Positions 26,119 to 34,510 of a DNA stretch of 64,000 nt are shown one piece after another. Location: the NCBI RefSeq assembly GCF_009695745.1, contig NZ_VUNH01000003.1, positions 62,001-126,000 of the forward strand, read 5' to 3'. A model generated the notes under the pieces. The model had not been told where the DNA came from, searched no databases, and worked only from the letters and a program-made list of their open reading frames with translations. Source of the DNA: Pyramidobacter porci. GTDB taxonomy: Bacteria; Synergistota; Synergistia; Synergistales; Dethiosulfovibrionaceae. The position numbers and the translations under genes were made by a program. Positions within the stretch are counted from its first letter, which is position 1. Each line of letters opens with the position of its first letter.

Positions 26119-27209
26119 GACAGCAATGGAGCGACGAGTATTACATGCGGCAGGCCCTCGACTTGGCGCTGCGCGGCATGGGCAAAACGACGCCCAACCC
26201 CATGGTTGGCTGCGTGATCGTCAAAGACGGCGCAGTGGTCGGCCGCGGCTGGCACGACCATCTCGGCGGGCTTCACGCCGAGGCGGCGGCTCTGCGCGAC
26301 GCTGGGGACAAGGCGCGCGGCGCCACCGCCTATGTGACGCTGGAACCATGCAGCCATCAGGGCCGTCAGCCGCCCTGCGCGCCAGCGCTGGCAGCGGCCG
26401 GCATCGCCCGCTGTGTGTGCGCCGTCGGCGATCCCAATCCGAAAGTCAGCGGCCGCGGCTTGAAGATCTTGAGCGACGCCGGCGTCGAAACCGTCTGCGG
26501 CGTGCTCGAAAAGGAGGCGTCGTGGCTGAACCGTGGCTTTTTGTCCCTGCAGACGCGCCGCCGCCCTTGGGTGACGCTCAAAGCGGCCCTGTCGCTGGAC
26601 GGTTCCATGGCCTTGGCTGACGGGACCAGCCAGTGGATCACCGGCGAAGCGGCGCGCATCGAGAGCCACCGCCTGCGCGGCGAGAACGACGCGATCCTGA
26701 TCGGTTCGGGAACCCTGCGGCACGACGACCCTGCGCTGACCGTCCGCGCCGTGGAAGGCCCGTCGCCGCGCCCCGTAATCCTCTGTTCCGCCCCTGTCGT
26801 TTTGAGAGAAAACTACAAAGCTCTGCGCCGCGACGCGATCGTCTTCGTTCCCAAAGAAACGGCGGTGCTGCCCGAACGGAGCGGACAAGTTTATGCCGTT
26901 TCCTCGTCTGCGGGCCGTCCCGACCTGAAAGCTGCGCTGGAAAAACTGGCGGAGCTGGGCATCGCCCGCGTGCTGGTGGAAGCGGGGCCGACAATCTGTT
27001 CGGCCTTCATCGCCGCCGGGCTGGCCGACGAGTATCAGCTTTTCGTGGCCCCCGTGTTCATGGGCGAGGGACGAAAAATCACCGATTCGATTCATTTGCA
27101 GCGCATGGACGACGCCATCCCCATGACGCTGCGCGACGTCCGCACCGCGGGGTGCGACCTGTGGCTCGAAGGAGGAAATCCATGTTCACTGGACTGGTTG
27201 AAGCAGTAG
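26115..27209 (+). CDS. ribD: Bifunctional riboflavin deaminase-reductase
   Basis: A 364-residue enzyme for the second and third steps of riboflavin synthesis. The N-terminal deaminase carries zinc ligands His54 (HAEAAAL), Cys79 (EPCSHQGRQ) and Cys88 (PPC); the C-terminal reductase begins near residue 145 (RPWVTLKAALSLDG). It starts in an ATGA overlap with uvrC, so it is translated with a repair gene rather than from its own leader, and no FMN riboswitch precedes it. It overlaps ribE by 28 bases. Confidence 0.95.
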   Translation: MRQQWSDEYYMRQALDLALRGMGKTTPNPMVGCVIVKDGAVVGRGWHDHLGGLHAEAAALRDAGDKARGATAYVTLEPCSHQGRQPPCAPALAAAGIARCVCAVGDPNPKVSGRGLKILSDAGVETVCGVLEKEASWLNRGFLSLQTRRRPWVTLKAALSLDGSMALADGTSQWITGEAARIESHRLRGENDAILIGSGTLRHDDPALTVRAVEGPSPRPVILCSAPVVLRENYKALRRDAIVFVPKETAVLPERSGQVYAVSSSAGRPDLKAALEKLAELGIARVLVEAGPTICSAFIAAGLADEYQLFVAPVFMGEGRKITDSIHLQRMDDAIPMTLRDVRTAGCDLWLEGGNPCSLDWLKQ

Positions 27210-27835
27210 GGACGATCGTCGCCGTCTCCCGCCGTTGGGACGTGACCGTGTTTCACGTCGGCTCTCCGTTCGCCGGCGAACTGAAACGCGGCGAATCGGT
27301 GGCCGTCAGCGGCGTCTGCACGACCGTGACCGAGTGCGACGGCGCTTCGTTCGCCGTGGAACTGACCGGCGAGACCATGAACGTGTCGCGATTTTCCTTC
27401 GTGACCATGGGCGAGCGCGTCAATCTCGAACGAGCGTTGCCGGCCGACGGCCGGCTGGACGGCCATTTCGTGGCCGGGCATGTGGACGGCACCGCCCTGG
27501 TGATGTCGCTGCGTCGCGGCCGCCGCGCGGCCGAGCTGTGGCTGAACCTGCCGCAGGGGCTGATGCGCTACATCGTGCGCAAGGGCTCGCTCTGCGTCGA
27601 CGGCGTCAGTCTGACCGTCGCAGCGGTGGAGGGCAACGCCTGTTCCGTAGCCGTGATTCCGGAGACGCTGGCCGGCACAACCCTCGGAACTCTGGCGGCC
27701 GGCAAAAGGGTGAACGTCGAGACTGACCTGATCGCCCGCTACGTGGAAAAGCTGATGGGGCTGGAAGCGCCGTGCGGCGCCTCGAAAACGCCGTCTGAAT
27801 TGACGGCGGAACGGTTGGCGCAGATGGGCTGGTAA
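27182..27835 (+). CDS. ribE: Riboflavin synthase, alpha chain
   Basis: A 217-residue enzyme that dismutates two 6,7-dimethyl-8-ribityllumazine to riboflavin. It starts MFTGLVEAVGTI and shows the internal duplication of two barrels, the second starting near residue 98 (GHFVAGHVDGTA). The ATG at 27182 follows GGAGGAAATCC inside the end of ribD. The gene that normally follows, ribBA, is absent; ribH comes next with its own promoter. Confidence 0.95.
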   Translation: MFTGLVEAVGTIVAVSRRWDVTVFHVGSPFAGELKRGESVAVSGVCTTVTECDGASFAVELTGETMNVSRFSFVTMGERVNLERALPADGRLDGHFVAGHVDGTALVMSLRRGRRAAELWLNLPQGLMRYIVRKGSLCVDGVSLTVAAVEGNACSVAVIPETLAGTTLGTLAAGKRVNVETDLIARYVEKLMGLEAPCGASKTPSELTAERLAQMGW

Positions 27836-27865
27836 TTTCGCAGCGGCGATTTTTCGATTTCCGGC

Positions 27866-27893
27866 TTGGATTATGTCTGAAATGATGTAAAAT
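27866..27893 (+). promoter_or_regulatory. Promoter upstream of ribH
   Basis: TTGGAT at 27866-27871 and TAAAAT at 27888-27893, spacer 16, in the 107-base gap between ribE and ribH. Confidence 0.6.
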
Positions 27894-27942
27894 CAACAAG
27901 ACGCCTTTCGTTTTCTATAAAAAGTTTTCAGGAGGATTGTCC

Positions 27943-28419
27943 ATGAAAGTAGTTCAAGGGAATCTAGTCGCTCAGGGCGAGCGCTACGCCATCGTCGTCT
28001 CGCGTTTCAACGAGCTGATCTGCGGCAAGCTGGCGGAGGGAGCCAAAGACGCTCTCGCCCGTCACGGCGTGAAAATGAACGAGTTCGACGTTTATTGGGT
28101 GCCCGGAGCGTGGGAACTGCCGCTGACCGTGAAAGAGCTGGCCCTTTCCGGCCGTTACGACGCCGTGATCGCACTTGGCGCGGTGATCCGCGGCGATACG
28201 CCTCACTTTGAGTACGTCTCCGCCGAAATGTCGAAGGGACTGGCCTCGGTCGGGCTGGATCAGCGCGTGCCCGTCGCCTTTGGCGTGCTGACCACCGAGA
28301 ATCTGGAGCAGGCCCTGCTCCGCGCCGGCAGCAAGGCCGGCAACAAAGGAGCCGAAGCGGCGTTGGCCGCGCTGGAGATGGTGTCGCTGCTGAGGCAGAT
28401 CCGCGAGAACAAAGAATAA
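27943..28419 (+). CDS. ribH: 6,7-dimethyl-8-ribityllumazine synthase
   Basis: A 158-residue lumazine synthase joining the ribityl-aminouracil with the 3,4-dihydroxybutanone phosphate. Family blocks: IVVSRFNELI near 18, WVPGAWELPL near 54, ALGAVIRGDTPHFEYV near 78-93 (His in the active site) and FGVLTTEN near 112. Such proteins form pentamers or 60-mer shells. The ATG at 27943 follows AGGAGG by seven bases. serS starts 31 bases downstream and may share its transcript. Confidence 0.95.
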   Translation: MKVVQGNLVAQGERYAIVVSRFNELICGKLAEGAKDALARHGVKMNEFDVYWVPGAWELPLTVKELALSGRYDAVIALGAVIRGDTPHFEYVSAEMSKGLASVGLDQRVPVAFGVLTTENLEQALLRAGSKAGNKGAEAALAALEMVSLLRQIRENKE

Positions 28420-28450
28420 ATTTTGGTAACTGAGGAAGGAGACTCCTGCC

Positions 28451-29737
28451 ATGCTCGATATACGTATGATTCGCGAGGACACGGAGACCGTCAAGGCCTA
28501 TCTGAAAGCGAGAAACAACGACTTCGACGTCGACAAAGTACTGGCGCTCGACGACGAGCGCAAGAAACTGCTGGCCTCCGTTGAGGAAGTCAAGGCCCGG
28601 CGCAACGCCGGCTCCAAGGAAGTCGGCCGGATCAAGGCGGCTGGAGGCGACGCCGCCGCCGTCATGGAAGAGATGAAAAAACTCGGCGAGCAGATCAAGG
28701 TCGACGACGCCCGCGTCGTTGAGATCGACGAAGAACTTCGTCAGCTTATGCTGCAGATCCCCAACCGTCCCGACGCCACCGTGCCCATCGGCAAAGACGA
28801 GACCGAGAACGTGGAAGTGCGCCGCTGGGGCACGCCGCGCCAATTCGATTTCGAGCCCAAAGCTCATTGGGACGTGGCCGAAGCCTGTGGACTGCTCGAC
28901 TTCGAGCGCGGTCCCCGCATGGCCCAGAGCCGCTTTACCGTCTTCAAGGGATTGGGGGCCCGACTTGAGCGCGCCATCATGAACTACATGCTCGATATGC
29001 ATACCCAGAAGCACGGCTACACCGAGTTCAACGTCCCCGTGATGGTCAACTCCGAGTCGATGCTCGGCACCGGTCAGCTGCCCAAGTTCGCCGAGGACCT
29101 CTACAAAGTCGAGAAGGACGATCTGTGGATGATTCCCACCGCCGAAGTGCCGCTGACCAACATGCACCACGACGAGATGCTCGGCGAGAGCGAACTGCCC
29201 AAATATTACACGGCCTACACGCCTTGCTTTCGCCGCGAGTCCGGCAGCTATGGGCGCGACGTGCGCGGCATCATGCGCCTGCACCAGTTCGACAAGGTCG
29301 AGATGGTGAAGATCTGCACGCCCGAAAGCAGCTGGGACGAACTCGAAAAGCTGACCGCCAACGCCGAAGACGTTCTGCAAGGACTCGGCCTGCCGTATCG
29401 CGTCATCGTGCTCTGCACCGGCGATATGGGCTTCGGTTCCGCCAAGACCTACGACGTGGAAGTCTGGCTGCCCAGCCAGAACTGCTACCGCGAGATCAGC
29501 TCGTGCAGCAACTGCGTCGATTTCCAGGCCCGCCGCATGAACACGCGCTATCGTCCCGCCGACGGCGGCAAGCCCCGCTACGTGCACACGCTGAACGGCT
29601 CCGGTCTGGCGATCGGGCGCACGCTGATCGCCGTGCTGGAAAACTGCCAGAACGCCGACGGCTCCATCGACCTGCCCGACGCGCTGGTTCCCTACATGGG
29701 AGGCGTCAAGCACATCGATCCGCTCGACAAAAAGTAA
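28451..29737 (+). CDS. serS: Seryl-tRNA synthetase
   Basis: A 428-residue class II synthetase for tRNA-Ser. It has an N-terminal antiparallel coiled-coil arm (about residues 25-105) that grips the long variable arm, and catalytic motifs 2 (FRRESGSYGRDVRG near 262-275) and 3 (GSGLAIGRTLIAVLEN near 380-395). The ATG at 28451 follows GAAGGAG. It ends at a strong terminator shared with no other gene. Confidence 0.97.
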   Translation: MLDIRMIREDTETVKAYLKARNNDFDVDKVLALDDERKKLLASVEEVKARRNAGSKEVGRIKAAGGDAAAVMEEMKKLGEQIKVDDARVVEIDEELRQLMLQIPNRPDATVPIGKDETENVEVRRWGTPRQFDFEPKAHWDVAEACGLLDFERGPRMAQSRFTVFKGLGARLERAIMNYMLDMHTQKHGYTEFNVPVMVNSESMLGTGQLPKFAEDLYKVEKDDLWMIPTAEVPLTNMHHDEMLGESELPKYYTAYTPCFRRESGSYGRDVRGIMRLHQFDKVEMVKICTPESSWDELEKLTANAEDVLQGLGLPYRVIVLCTGDMGFGSAKTYDVEVWLPSQNCYREISSCSNCVDFQARRMNTRYRPADGGKPRYVHTLNGSGLAIGRTLIAVLENCQNADGSIDLPDALVPYMGGVKHIDPLDKK

Positions 29738-29771
29738 ACGATCGCCTCCACAAAAAATCAGTACGGTCTCC

Positions 29772-29814
29772 AAAAAAGGACGGTTCGGCGCACTATGGCC
29801 GGCCGTCCTTTTTT
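29772..29814 (+). terminator. Terminator after serS
   Basis: Perfect 12-bp stem (29772-29783 with 29803-29814) whose outer part is an A6/T6 tract, so it works as an intrinsic terminator. Confidence 0.85.
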
Positions 29815-29982
29815 GCTGCGGAATTTTTCGCTGGCCGTAAATTTGGGGGGAAACGTCTGCCGCCGTGTCACGTTCGCTTCGAAAGGAACGGGCGCTTTTG
29901 TCTTGACGGCTTGTCCGCAGGCATGTTTCCCGACGTCTTCTGAGCCGATGACGCAAAAAGGGATTTTTTTTTATCAATAACT

Positions 29983-29992
29983 CTGATACAAT
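29983..29992 (+). promoter_or_regulatory. Extended -10 element upstream of the GT26 fusion gene
   Basis: TGATACAAT: TACAAT at 29987-29992 with TG one base upstream, preceded by a T-rich stretch rather than a clear -35. It is the best promoter candidate in the 270-base gap 29815-30086, where I see nothing else. Confidence 0.45.
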
Positions 29993-30086
29993 GTTTAAGA
30001 CTAGCCGAGACGAGCGTTCTCGTCTGTTCTCGAGAGTGCAGACTGATAAAATTTTTCGGGTGAAACTATAAAGGGAGGAACCGGCT

Positions 30087-31826
30087 ATGGCGTTGCCGTT
30101 CACCGCTGACGCGATCGTGCCGCTGCTTCTGGTGGCGGCCGGCTGCGTGGCGCTTCAGCGTTTTTTCAGGAAAAAACTGAGCCGAGATCAATATTTTTAT
30201 ATGAGGGACCTTTCGCTGATGACGGTAATGATGCTGCTGGCATTGTGGAGCGGCAGCGACCGCATCGAGGCGCTGGTGGCCTGTTCGCTGCTGTCCATGG
30301 TGGTGGGGCTGGCGGAGCGGGCTCGCCCGGGAAAAGGTTTCTTCGCTTTTATCATTCTGCCCGGGTTGATCTTCGCCCTGACGGGACAGCCGATTTCGTT
30401 CGTCTCTTCCAGCGGTTCCGCGTTTCTTTACCTGTCCTCATGGCAGTCCATTCTGCTGACCACGGCGTGGATGACGCTGTTTCCCGTGTTGTTCCGGCGG
30501 CTCGACCAGGTGCCGGGGCTGGCGGGACATCTGCTGGGCGTGAGCTTGTCGCTGATGGTCGCGGTGACGTATTTCTCGCGCCAAAATCTGAGCGAGGCGT
30601 TTTTGGTCTCGGTCGTGTCTCTGGTGCTGGTCGGCGCGTACTGGAGTCGGCTCGGCCATCAATTCCGCCAGTTGGGAACGCCGCTGGCGTCCTTGTGGGG
30701 CACGCTGGTGGCGGGGATTTCCATCATCGGCGTCAGCAAGGGGATCACGCTCACGGCGCTGATGGTGATTCCGCTGGGATTTTACGCCGTGCCCCTGGTG
30801 GAGCTGTCGCTGGGGCTGGTCAGTCATGCGTTCACGCACGGGCAGACTCGCGCGGCCCCCGACCTTTACGGCCGCGTGATCGAGCGCGGCGTGGACCATC
30901 CGGCGGCGGTGCGTCTGGTGACGGAGATCTGCCTGTTGGTTGGCGCTTCGGTGGCGCTGATGCAGCTGATCCCCGATTCCGCCGCGCTGAAAATGGCGGT
31001 GCCGGCCATGGCCGGCGTGCTGCTGCTGGTGCTGTGGGGGGTGCACGGCGGCCGCCGCGCGCGCGCCGACGATCATTCGCTGTGGGGCGTGCGGATCGAC
31101 GGGATCTCCATGAACTACGCGCTGTCGAAGAGCCTGGCTTGGCTCAAGAGCGTCGAGCCGCGCTTCCGCATGGTGGTGACGATGAACGCGCTGGGGCTGA
31201 ACGAGACGCGCTCCGACGCAGAGTTCCGCCGCATCGCCAACGCGGCCGATCTGAACCTTCCCGACGGCGCGGGGCTGGTCTGGGCGTTGAGAAAGCTGAA
31301 AGTGCCCGTGGTGGAACGCATCGCCGGCATCGATTACATGGATCGTCTCTGCCGTCTGGCGGCGTCCGAATCGCTGCCCGTGTACCTGCTGGGCGGCCGT
31401 CCGGGCATCGCCCGCCGTGCCGCGGAACGCCTGCAAAAGGAATATCCCGGTCTGGTCGTTTCCGGTTGTTACGACGGCTATTTCGACCGCGCTTTTTCCG
31501 GCGAAGTTGCCGGCAACGTGCGCAACAGCGGCGCCAAGATCCTTTTTGCGGCGCTGGGCATGCCGGCGCAGGAAAAATGGCTCGACTCGCAGCGCGCCAA
31601 TCTGGACGGGATCCTTTGCGTGGGCGTGGGCGGCAGTTTCGACGTTTACGCCGGCGTTTTGAGGCGAGCGCCCCGTTTCTGGCAGAAAGTCGGCTGCGAA
31701 TGGCTCTATCGCCTGTTCCAGGAACCGTGGCGGCTGAAGCGCGATTTCCAGCTGCTGGCCTTTGTGCTGGCGGTGTTTCGCGAGCGGCTCAACGTCTTTC
31801 CGTGGAGAGAAAAAGATCATGCGTAG
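30087..31826 (+). CDS. WecG/TagA/CpsF glycosyltransferase fused to a degenerate WecA/MraY-like membrane domain
   Basis: A 579-residue membrane protein. Residues 1-330 have about ten hydrophobic segments that follow the WecA/MraY pattern (for example GISIIGVSKGITLTAL near 211-226), but its catalytic signatures are replaced: the DD pair by GLAERAR near 73, the GDSGS loop by LGTPLAS near 197 and the C-terminal HHH by residues without His. Residues about 340-575 form a GT26 domain that keeps LNLPDGAGLVW near 389 and GVGGSFDVYAG near 512-522. GT26 enzymes add ManNAc(A) or similar sugars to lipid-linked GlcNAc. The fused half is probably a lipid-substrate holder or anchor (inference). The downstream CBS gene overlaps by 8 bases. 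Confidence 0.8.
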   Translation: MALPFTADAIVPLLLVAAGCVALQRFFRKKLSRDQYFYMRDLSLMTVMMLLALWSGSDRIEALVACSLLSMVVGLAERARPGKGFFAFIILPGLIFALTGQPISFVSSSGSAFLYLSSWQSILLTTAWMTLFPVLFRRLDQVPGLAGHLLGVSLSLMVAVTYFSRQNLSEAFLVSVVSLVLVGAYWSRLGHQFRQLGTPLASLWGTLVAGISIIGVSKGITLTALMVIPLGFYAVPLVELSLGLVSHAFTHGQTRAAPDLYGRVIERGVDHPAAVRLVTEICLLVGASVALMQLIPDSAALKMAVPAMAGVLLLVLWGVHGGRRARADDHSLWGVRIDGISMNYALSKSLAWLKSVEPRFRMVVTMNALGLNETRSDAEFRRIANAADLNLPDGAGLVWALRKLKVPVVERIAGIDYMDRLCRLAASESLPVYLLGGRPGIARRAAERLQKEYPGLVVSGCYDGYFDRAFSGEVAGNVRNSGAKILFAALGMPAQEKWLDSQRANLDGILCVGVGGSFDVYAGVLRRAPRFWQKVGCEWLYRLFQEPWRLKRDFQLLAFVLAVFRERLNVFPWREKDHA

Positions 31827-32286
31827 CGGGATGGTGACCGCCGAGCAGCTGATGAAGCGCGACCTGACCGCCGTCATGGCAGAAGACACCGTCGAAGACG
31901 CCATGCACGTGCTGCACAGCCACAGCCTGAGCGGCGTTCCGGTCGTGGACGAGCGGTGGCGTCTGGTGGGCTTTCTTTCGGAATCGGACATCCTCCGCTC
32001 CGTGCTGCCGTCGTATCTGGAGATCCTTGCGCGGGATTCTTTCCTCTACGGCGAGCACGAACTGCTGGTAAAAAATTTTTCGCAGGTCCGCGCCGGCGTC
32101 GTGCGCGATTACATGCAGGCACGCTGTCAGGCGGTGCAGCCGGAGACGAATATCATGAACGTGGCCGATTTGATGCTGCGTCTCAAAGTTAAGCGTCTGC
32201 CCGTCGTCGACGGCCGGTTGCTGATGGGGATCATCGACCGAGGCGACCTGTGCGAGTATCTGATGAATTCCGGAGGAACCTCATGA
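31819..32286 (+). CDS. CBS-domain pair protein coupled to the V-ATPase-like operon
   Basis: A 155-residue protein of two CBS motifs: residues about 6-60 (TAEQLMKRDLTAVMAEDTVE, then LSGVPVVDERWRLVGFLSESDI) and about 95-150 (VVRDYMQARC, then KRLPVVDGRLLMGIIDRGDL). CBS pairs bind adenosine nucleotides and usually report energy charge. The start overlaps the previous stop by 8 bases, and its stop overlaps the next start (ATGA), so it is made together with the rotary-ATPase-like proteins. A role in sensing nucleotide state for that complex is inference. Confidence 0.85.
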   Translation: MRSGMVTAEQLMKRDLTAVMAEDTVEDAMHVLHSHSLSGVPVVDERWRLVGFLSESDILRSVLPSYLEILARDSFLYGEHELLVKNFSQVRAGVVRDYMQARCQAVQPETNIMNVADLMLRLKVKRLPVVDGRLLMGIIDRGDLCEYLMNSGGTS

Positions 32287-32615
32287 CGCCGAAGGAAAGC
32301 GAATCGCGCTGGAAAGAGCGATTGCACCAACTCGCTGTGGCTCAGCGGGCGCAGACGCTTGATCTGGAGCGGGAGCTCGAAGCGCGCGTCCGCGAGGCGG
32401 AACGGCGGACGCGACTGATGCTGGAGAACACGCTGAAACGCTGCGACGCGATCCAAAAGGCCAGAATTGCCGCTTATGAGCGCGAAACTCAGCAGCTTCT
32501 TGGCCGAATGCGCGGAGAATCGGAACGCCGCTGCGCCGAGGCCTCCTGTGCGCCGATGGATGCGGAGCTGGACCGCGCCTGGGCGGCGATAAGCGGAGAG
32601 GAGGAAACGCGCTGA
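32283..32615 (+). CDS. Peripheral-stalk coiled-coil protein, V/A-ATPase subunit G/H-like
   Basis: A 110-residue, highly charged, almost entirely helical protein (heptads through LDLERELEARVREAERRTR and onward). Size, coiled-coil nature and position directly before subunit I match the G/H peripheral-stalk subunit of A/V-ATPases; sequence alone would not prove this. The ATG sits in an ATGA overlap and GGAGG lies six bases upstream. The stop overlaps the next start. Confidence 0.65.
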   Translation: MTPKESESRWKERLHQLAVAQRAQTLDLERELEARVREAERRTRLMLENTLKRCDAIQKARIAAYERETQQLLGRMRGESERRCAEASCAPMDAELDRAWAAISGEEETR

Positions 32616-34510
32616 TGATCGAAAAAATGTGTCGGCTCTCGATGGCAGTTCCCGAATCTTTAGGAATGGATTTTATCGATTTCTTGCAGGCCGACGGGCG
32701 CGTTCATTTGATCCTGCCTTTTGAAGAACAGCACAACGTCGATCTGGCAGATCGTCTCCTGGTATTGCGCGAGAAGCTGCGCGCCATGGTGGAAACGCTG
32801 GAAGGCATTGCCGTCTCCGCTTCGGAGGAAGGCGTTCCCGCTGCGGCCGACGCCGAGGTGGAGCGGATCCTGTCCGAATCCCTCGCTCTGACCGTTCCCG
32901 AACTGGAGAAAAGCGTGGAAAAATTTCAGGCCGATCTTGCCCGCATCATGAAAGGGCATGAACGTCTCGCCGATGAAAAGAGGCTGCTCGAACGTATCCT
33001 CGCGCAGTTGGGAACGCTCGCTTTCAGGGATTCGTCAGGGCGGCGGTGCCTGCTCTGGTGGGCGGCGAAAGACCTTTGGCCGCTGGCGCAGAGGCAGATC
33101 GAACGTCTGGGCGCCGACGGCGAGAAAACGCTGTTCCACGTGCACGATACCGCCAAAGAGGGGCAGCTGCTGGTCGAGCTTTCGGCGCCGACGGCGCAGA
33201 TCCCCGCCGTGACGGAAATCCTGCACGGCATCAGCGCCGCGCTGTGGACGCCGCCGCCTCAGTGCGCCGGCAAAAATTACGCCGAAAGTGTGGAACTGAT
33301 GAAACGCCGTCTGTCGGAGATCCAGTCATTTCTCAAGGCGGAGCAGTCTGCCCTTGTCGCCATGAGAAAGCAGTGGGGCCTCGGGCAGAAGGCGTTTTTT
33401 TTGCTGATCGACCGCAAGGTCGACCAGTATCAGGTCTTCAGCCGCTGCGACCGCGTCGGCGGCGCGCTGCTGGTCGAAGGCTGGATGCCTCAGAGCGGGC
33501 TGGAAGATTTTCGCGCCCGCGTTGACGAAAAATTTGCCGGGCGTGCCGCGCTTCACGTTCGCGCGCCCGAACCCGACGAATATGGTCAAGTGCCGACCGC
33601 GCTGCGCCACGGCCGATTTTTCGCGCCCTTTGAAGTTTTTCTCAAACTCGTGCAGCCGCCGGCCTACGGCACAGCGGATCCCACCGGCCTGATCGGCGTG
33701 TTTTTTCCGTTTTTTGCGGGCTGTATCATCGGCGACGCAGGCTACGGGCTGGTCATGCTGATTTTGATGTGGTTCGTGCGACGCCGCGCCAAAAACGGAA
33801 CGGCGCGCGATGTGGCCTTCGTCCTCATGAACATGTGCGTCTGGAGCATTCTCTGGGGCGCGGCCTTCGGCGAGTTCTTCGGCGATCTCGCCCACCGGAT
33901 GTTCCACGTGGAACCGCTCTGGGTGGAACGTTCCCAGGCGGTCATGCCGGTGCTGATGTTTTCTGTGGCGCTCGGCCTGGGGCACGTGATGCTCGGTCTG
34001 GCAGTGGGACTGATTCACGGCCTGAAAGCCCGCCATAGAAAGCACGCTATGGAGAAGCTGGGCGGCATGCTGGTGATCGTGTCCTTGGTGGCGGCGCTCA
34101 TGTCCGTGCGCCGGCTTTTGCCGCCGCAGGCTCTTCCCGGAGGCATGGTGGCGCTCGTCGTCGGTCTGGTGCTGCTGACGGCGGGGGGCGGCATCGGCGG
34201 CCTGATCGAATCGATGAGTTCTTTCGGGCACATCCTCAGCTACGTGCGCATCGGCGCCATCGGCCTGTCGTCGGCTATCCTCGCGGTAGCGGCTTCGAAG
34301 TTCGTTGACGTCCTCGGCGTTTCGGCGCTGGGGCTTTTCGTCGCGCTGGCCATCCATCTGCTCAATTTCGTGCTGGCTTTCGCCGAGTCGGGACTGCACG
34401 CGGCGCGTCTCCATTATGTGGAGTTCATGGGCAATTTTTATGTCGCCCAGGGCAAAGACTACCATCCCTTTGCATACAGGAGGAATTTACCGTGGAAAAA
34501 GGACTCGTAG
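32615..34510 (+). CDS. V/A-type ATPase subunit I (membrane stator, a-subunit homologue)
   Basis: A 631-residue protein: soluble coiled-coil N-terminal half (about 1-340) and C-terminal membrane domain with about seven to eight helices. The conserved FFPFFAGCIIGDAGYGL lies near 363-380. The two arginines of the ion path are kept: in LSYVRIGAIGLSS near 545 and in GLHAARLHYVEF near 595. The membrane motor therefore looks functional. The start overlaps the previous stop (TGATG) after GAGGAGG. A parS core sits within this gene at 33900-33915. The K-subunit start lies inside its 3' end. Confidence 0.9.
   Translation: MIEKMCRLSMAVPESLGMDFIDFLQADGRVHLILPFEEQHNVDLADRLLVLREKLRAMVETLEGIAVSASEEGVPAAADAEVERILSESLALTVPELEKSVEKFQADLARIMKGHERLADEKRLLERILAQLGTLAFRDSSGRRCLLWWAAKDLWPLAQRQIERLGADGEKTLFHVHDTAKEGQLLVELSAPTAQIPAVTEILHGISAALWTPPPQCAGKNYAESVELMKRRLSEIQSFLKAEQSALVAMRKQWGLGQKAFFLLIDRKVDQYQVFSRCDRVGGALLVEGWMPQSGLEDFRARVDEKFAGRAALHVRAPEPDEYGQVPTALRHGRFFAPFEVFLKLVQPPAYGTADPTGLIGVFFPFFAGCIIGDAGYGLVMLILMWFVRRRAKNGTARDVAFVLMNMCVWSILWGAAFGEFFGDLAHRMFHVEPLWVERSQAVMPVLMFSVALGLGHVMLGLAVGLIHGLKARHRKHAMEKLGGMLVIVSLVAALMSVRRLLPPQALPGGMVALVVGLVLLTAGGGIGGLIESMSSFGHILSYVRIGAIGLSSAILAVAASKFVDVLGVSALGLFVALAIHLLNFVLAFAESGLHAARLHYVEFMGNFYVAQGKDYHPFAYRRNLPWKKDS
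33900..33915. promoter_or_regulatory. parS-like site inside the subunit I gene
   Basis: TGTTCCACGTGGAACC: 15 of 16 bases equal the palindromic site at 15101-15116. It encodes part of a soluble loop of subunit I (FHVEPLWVE), so it is kept within coding sequence. Intragenic parS sites are normal in other bacteria. Confidence 0.65.

Noticed and set aside
27836-27942. FMN riboswitch upstream of ribH (also looked for before ribD and ribU)
   Set aside because: No conserved RFN-element blocks are visible and the spaces are too short.
33133-33148. Another parS-like match (TGTTCCACGTG followed by CACG) in subunit I
   Set aside because: Only one half matches; the second half is unrelated, so it is likely coincidental coding sequence.
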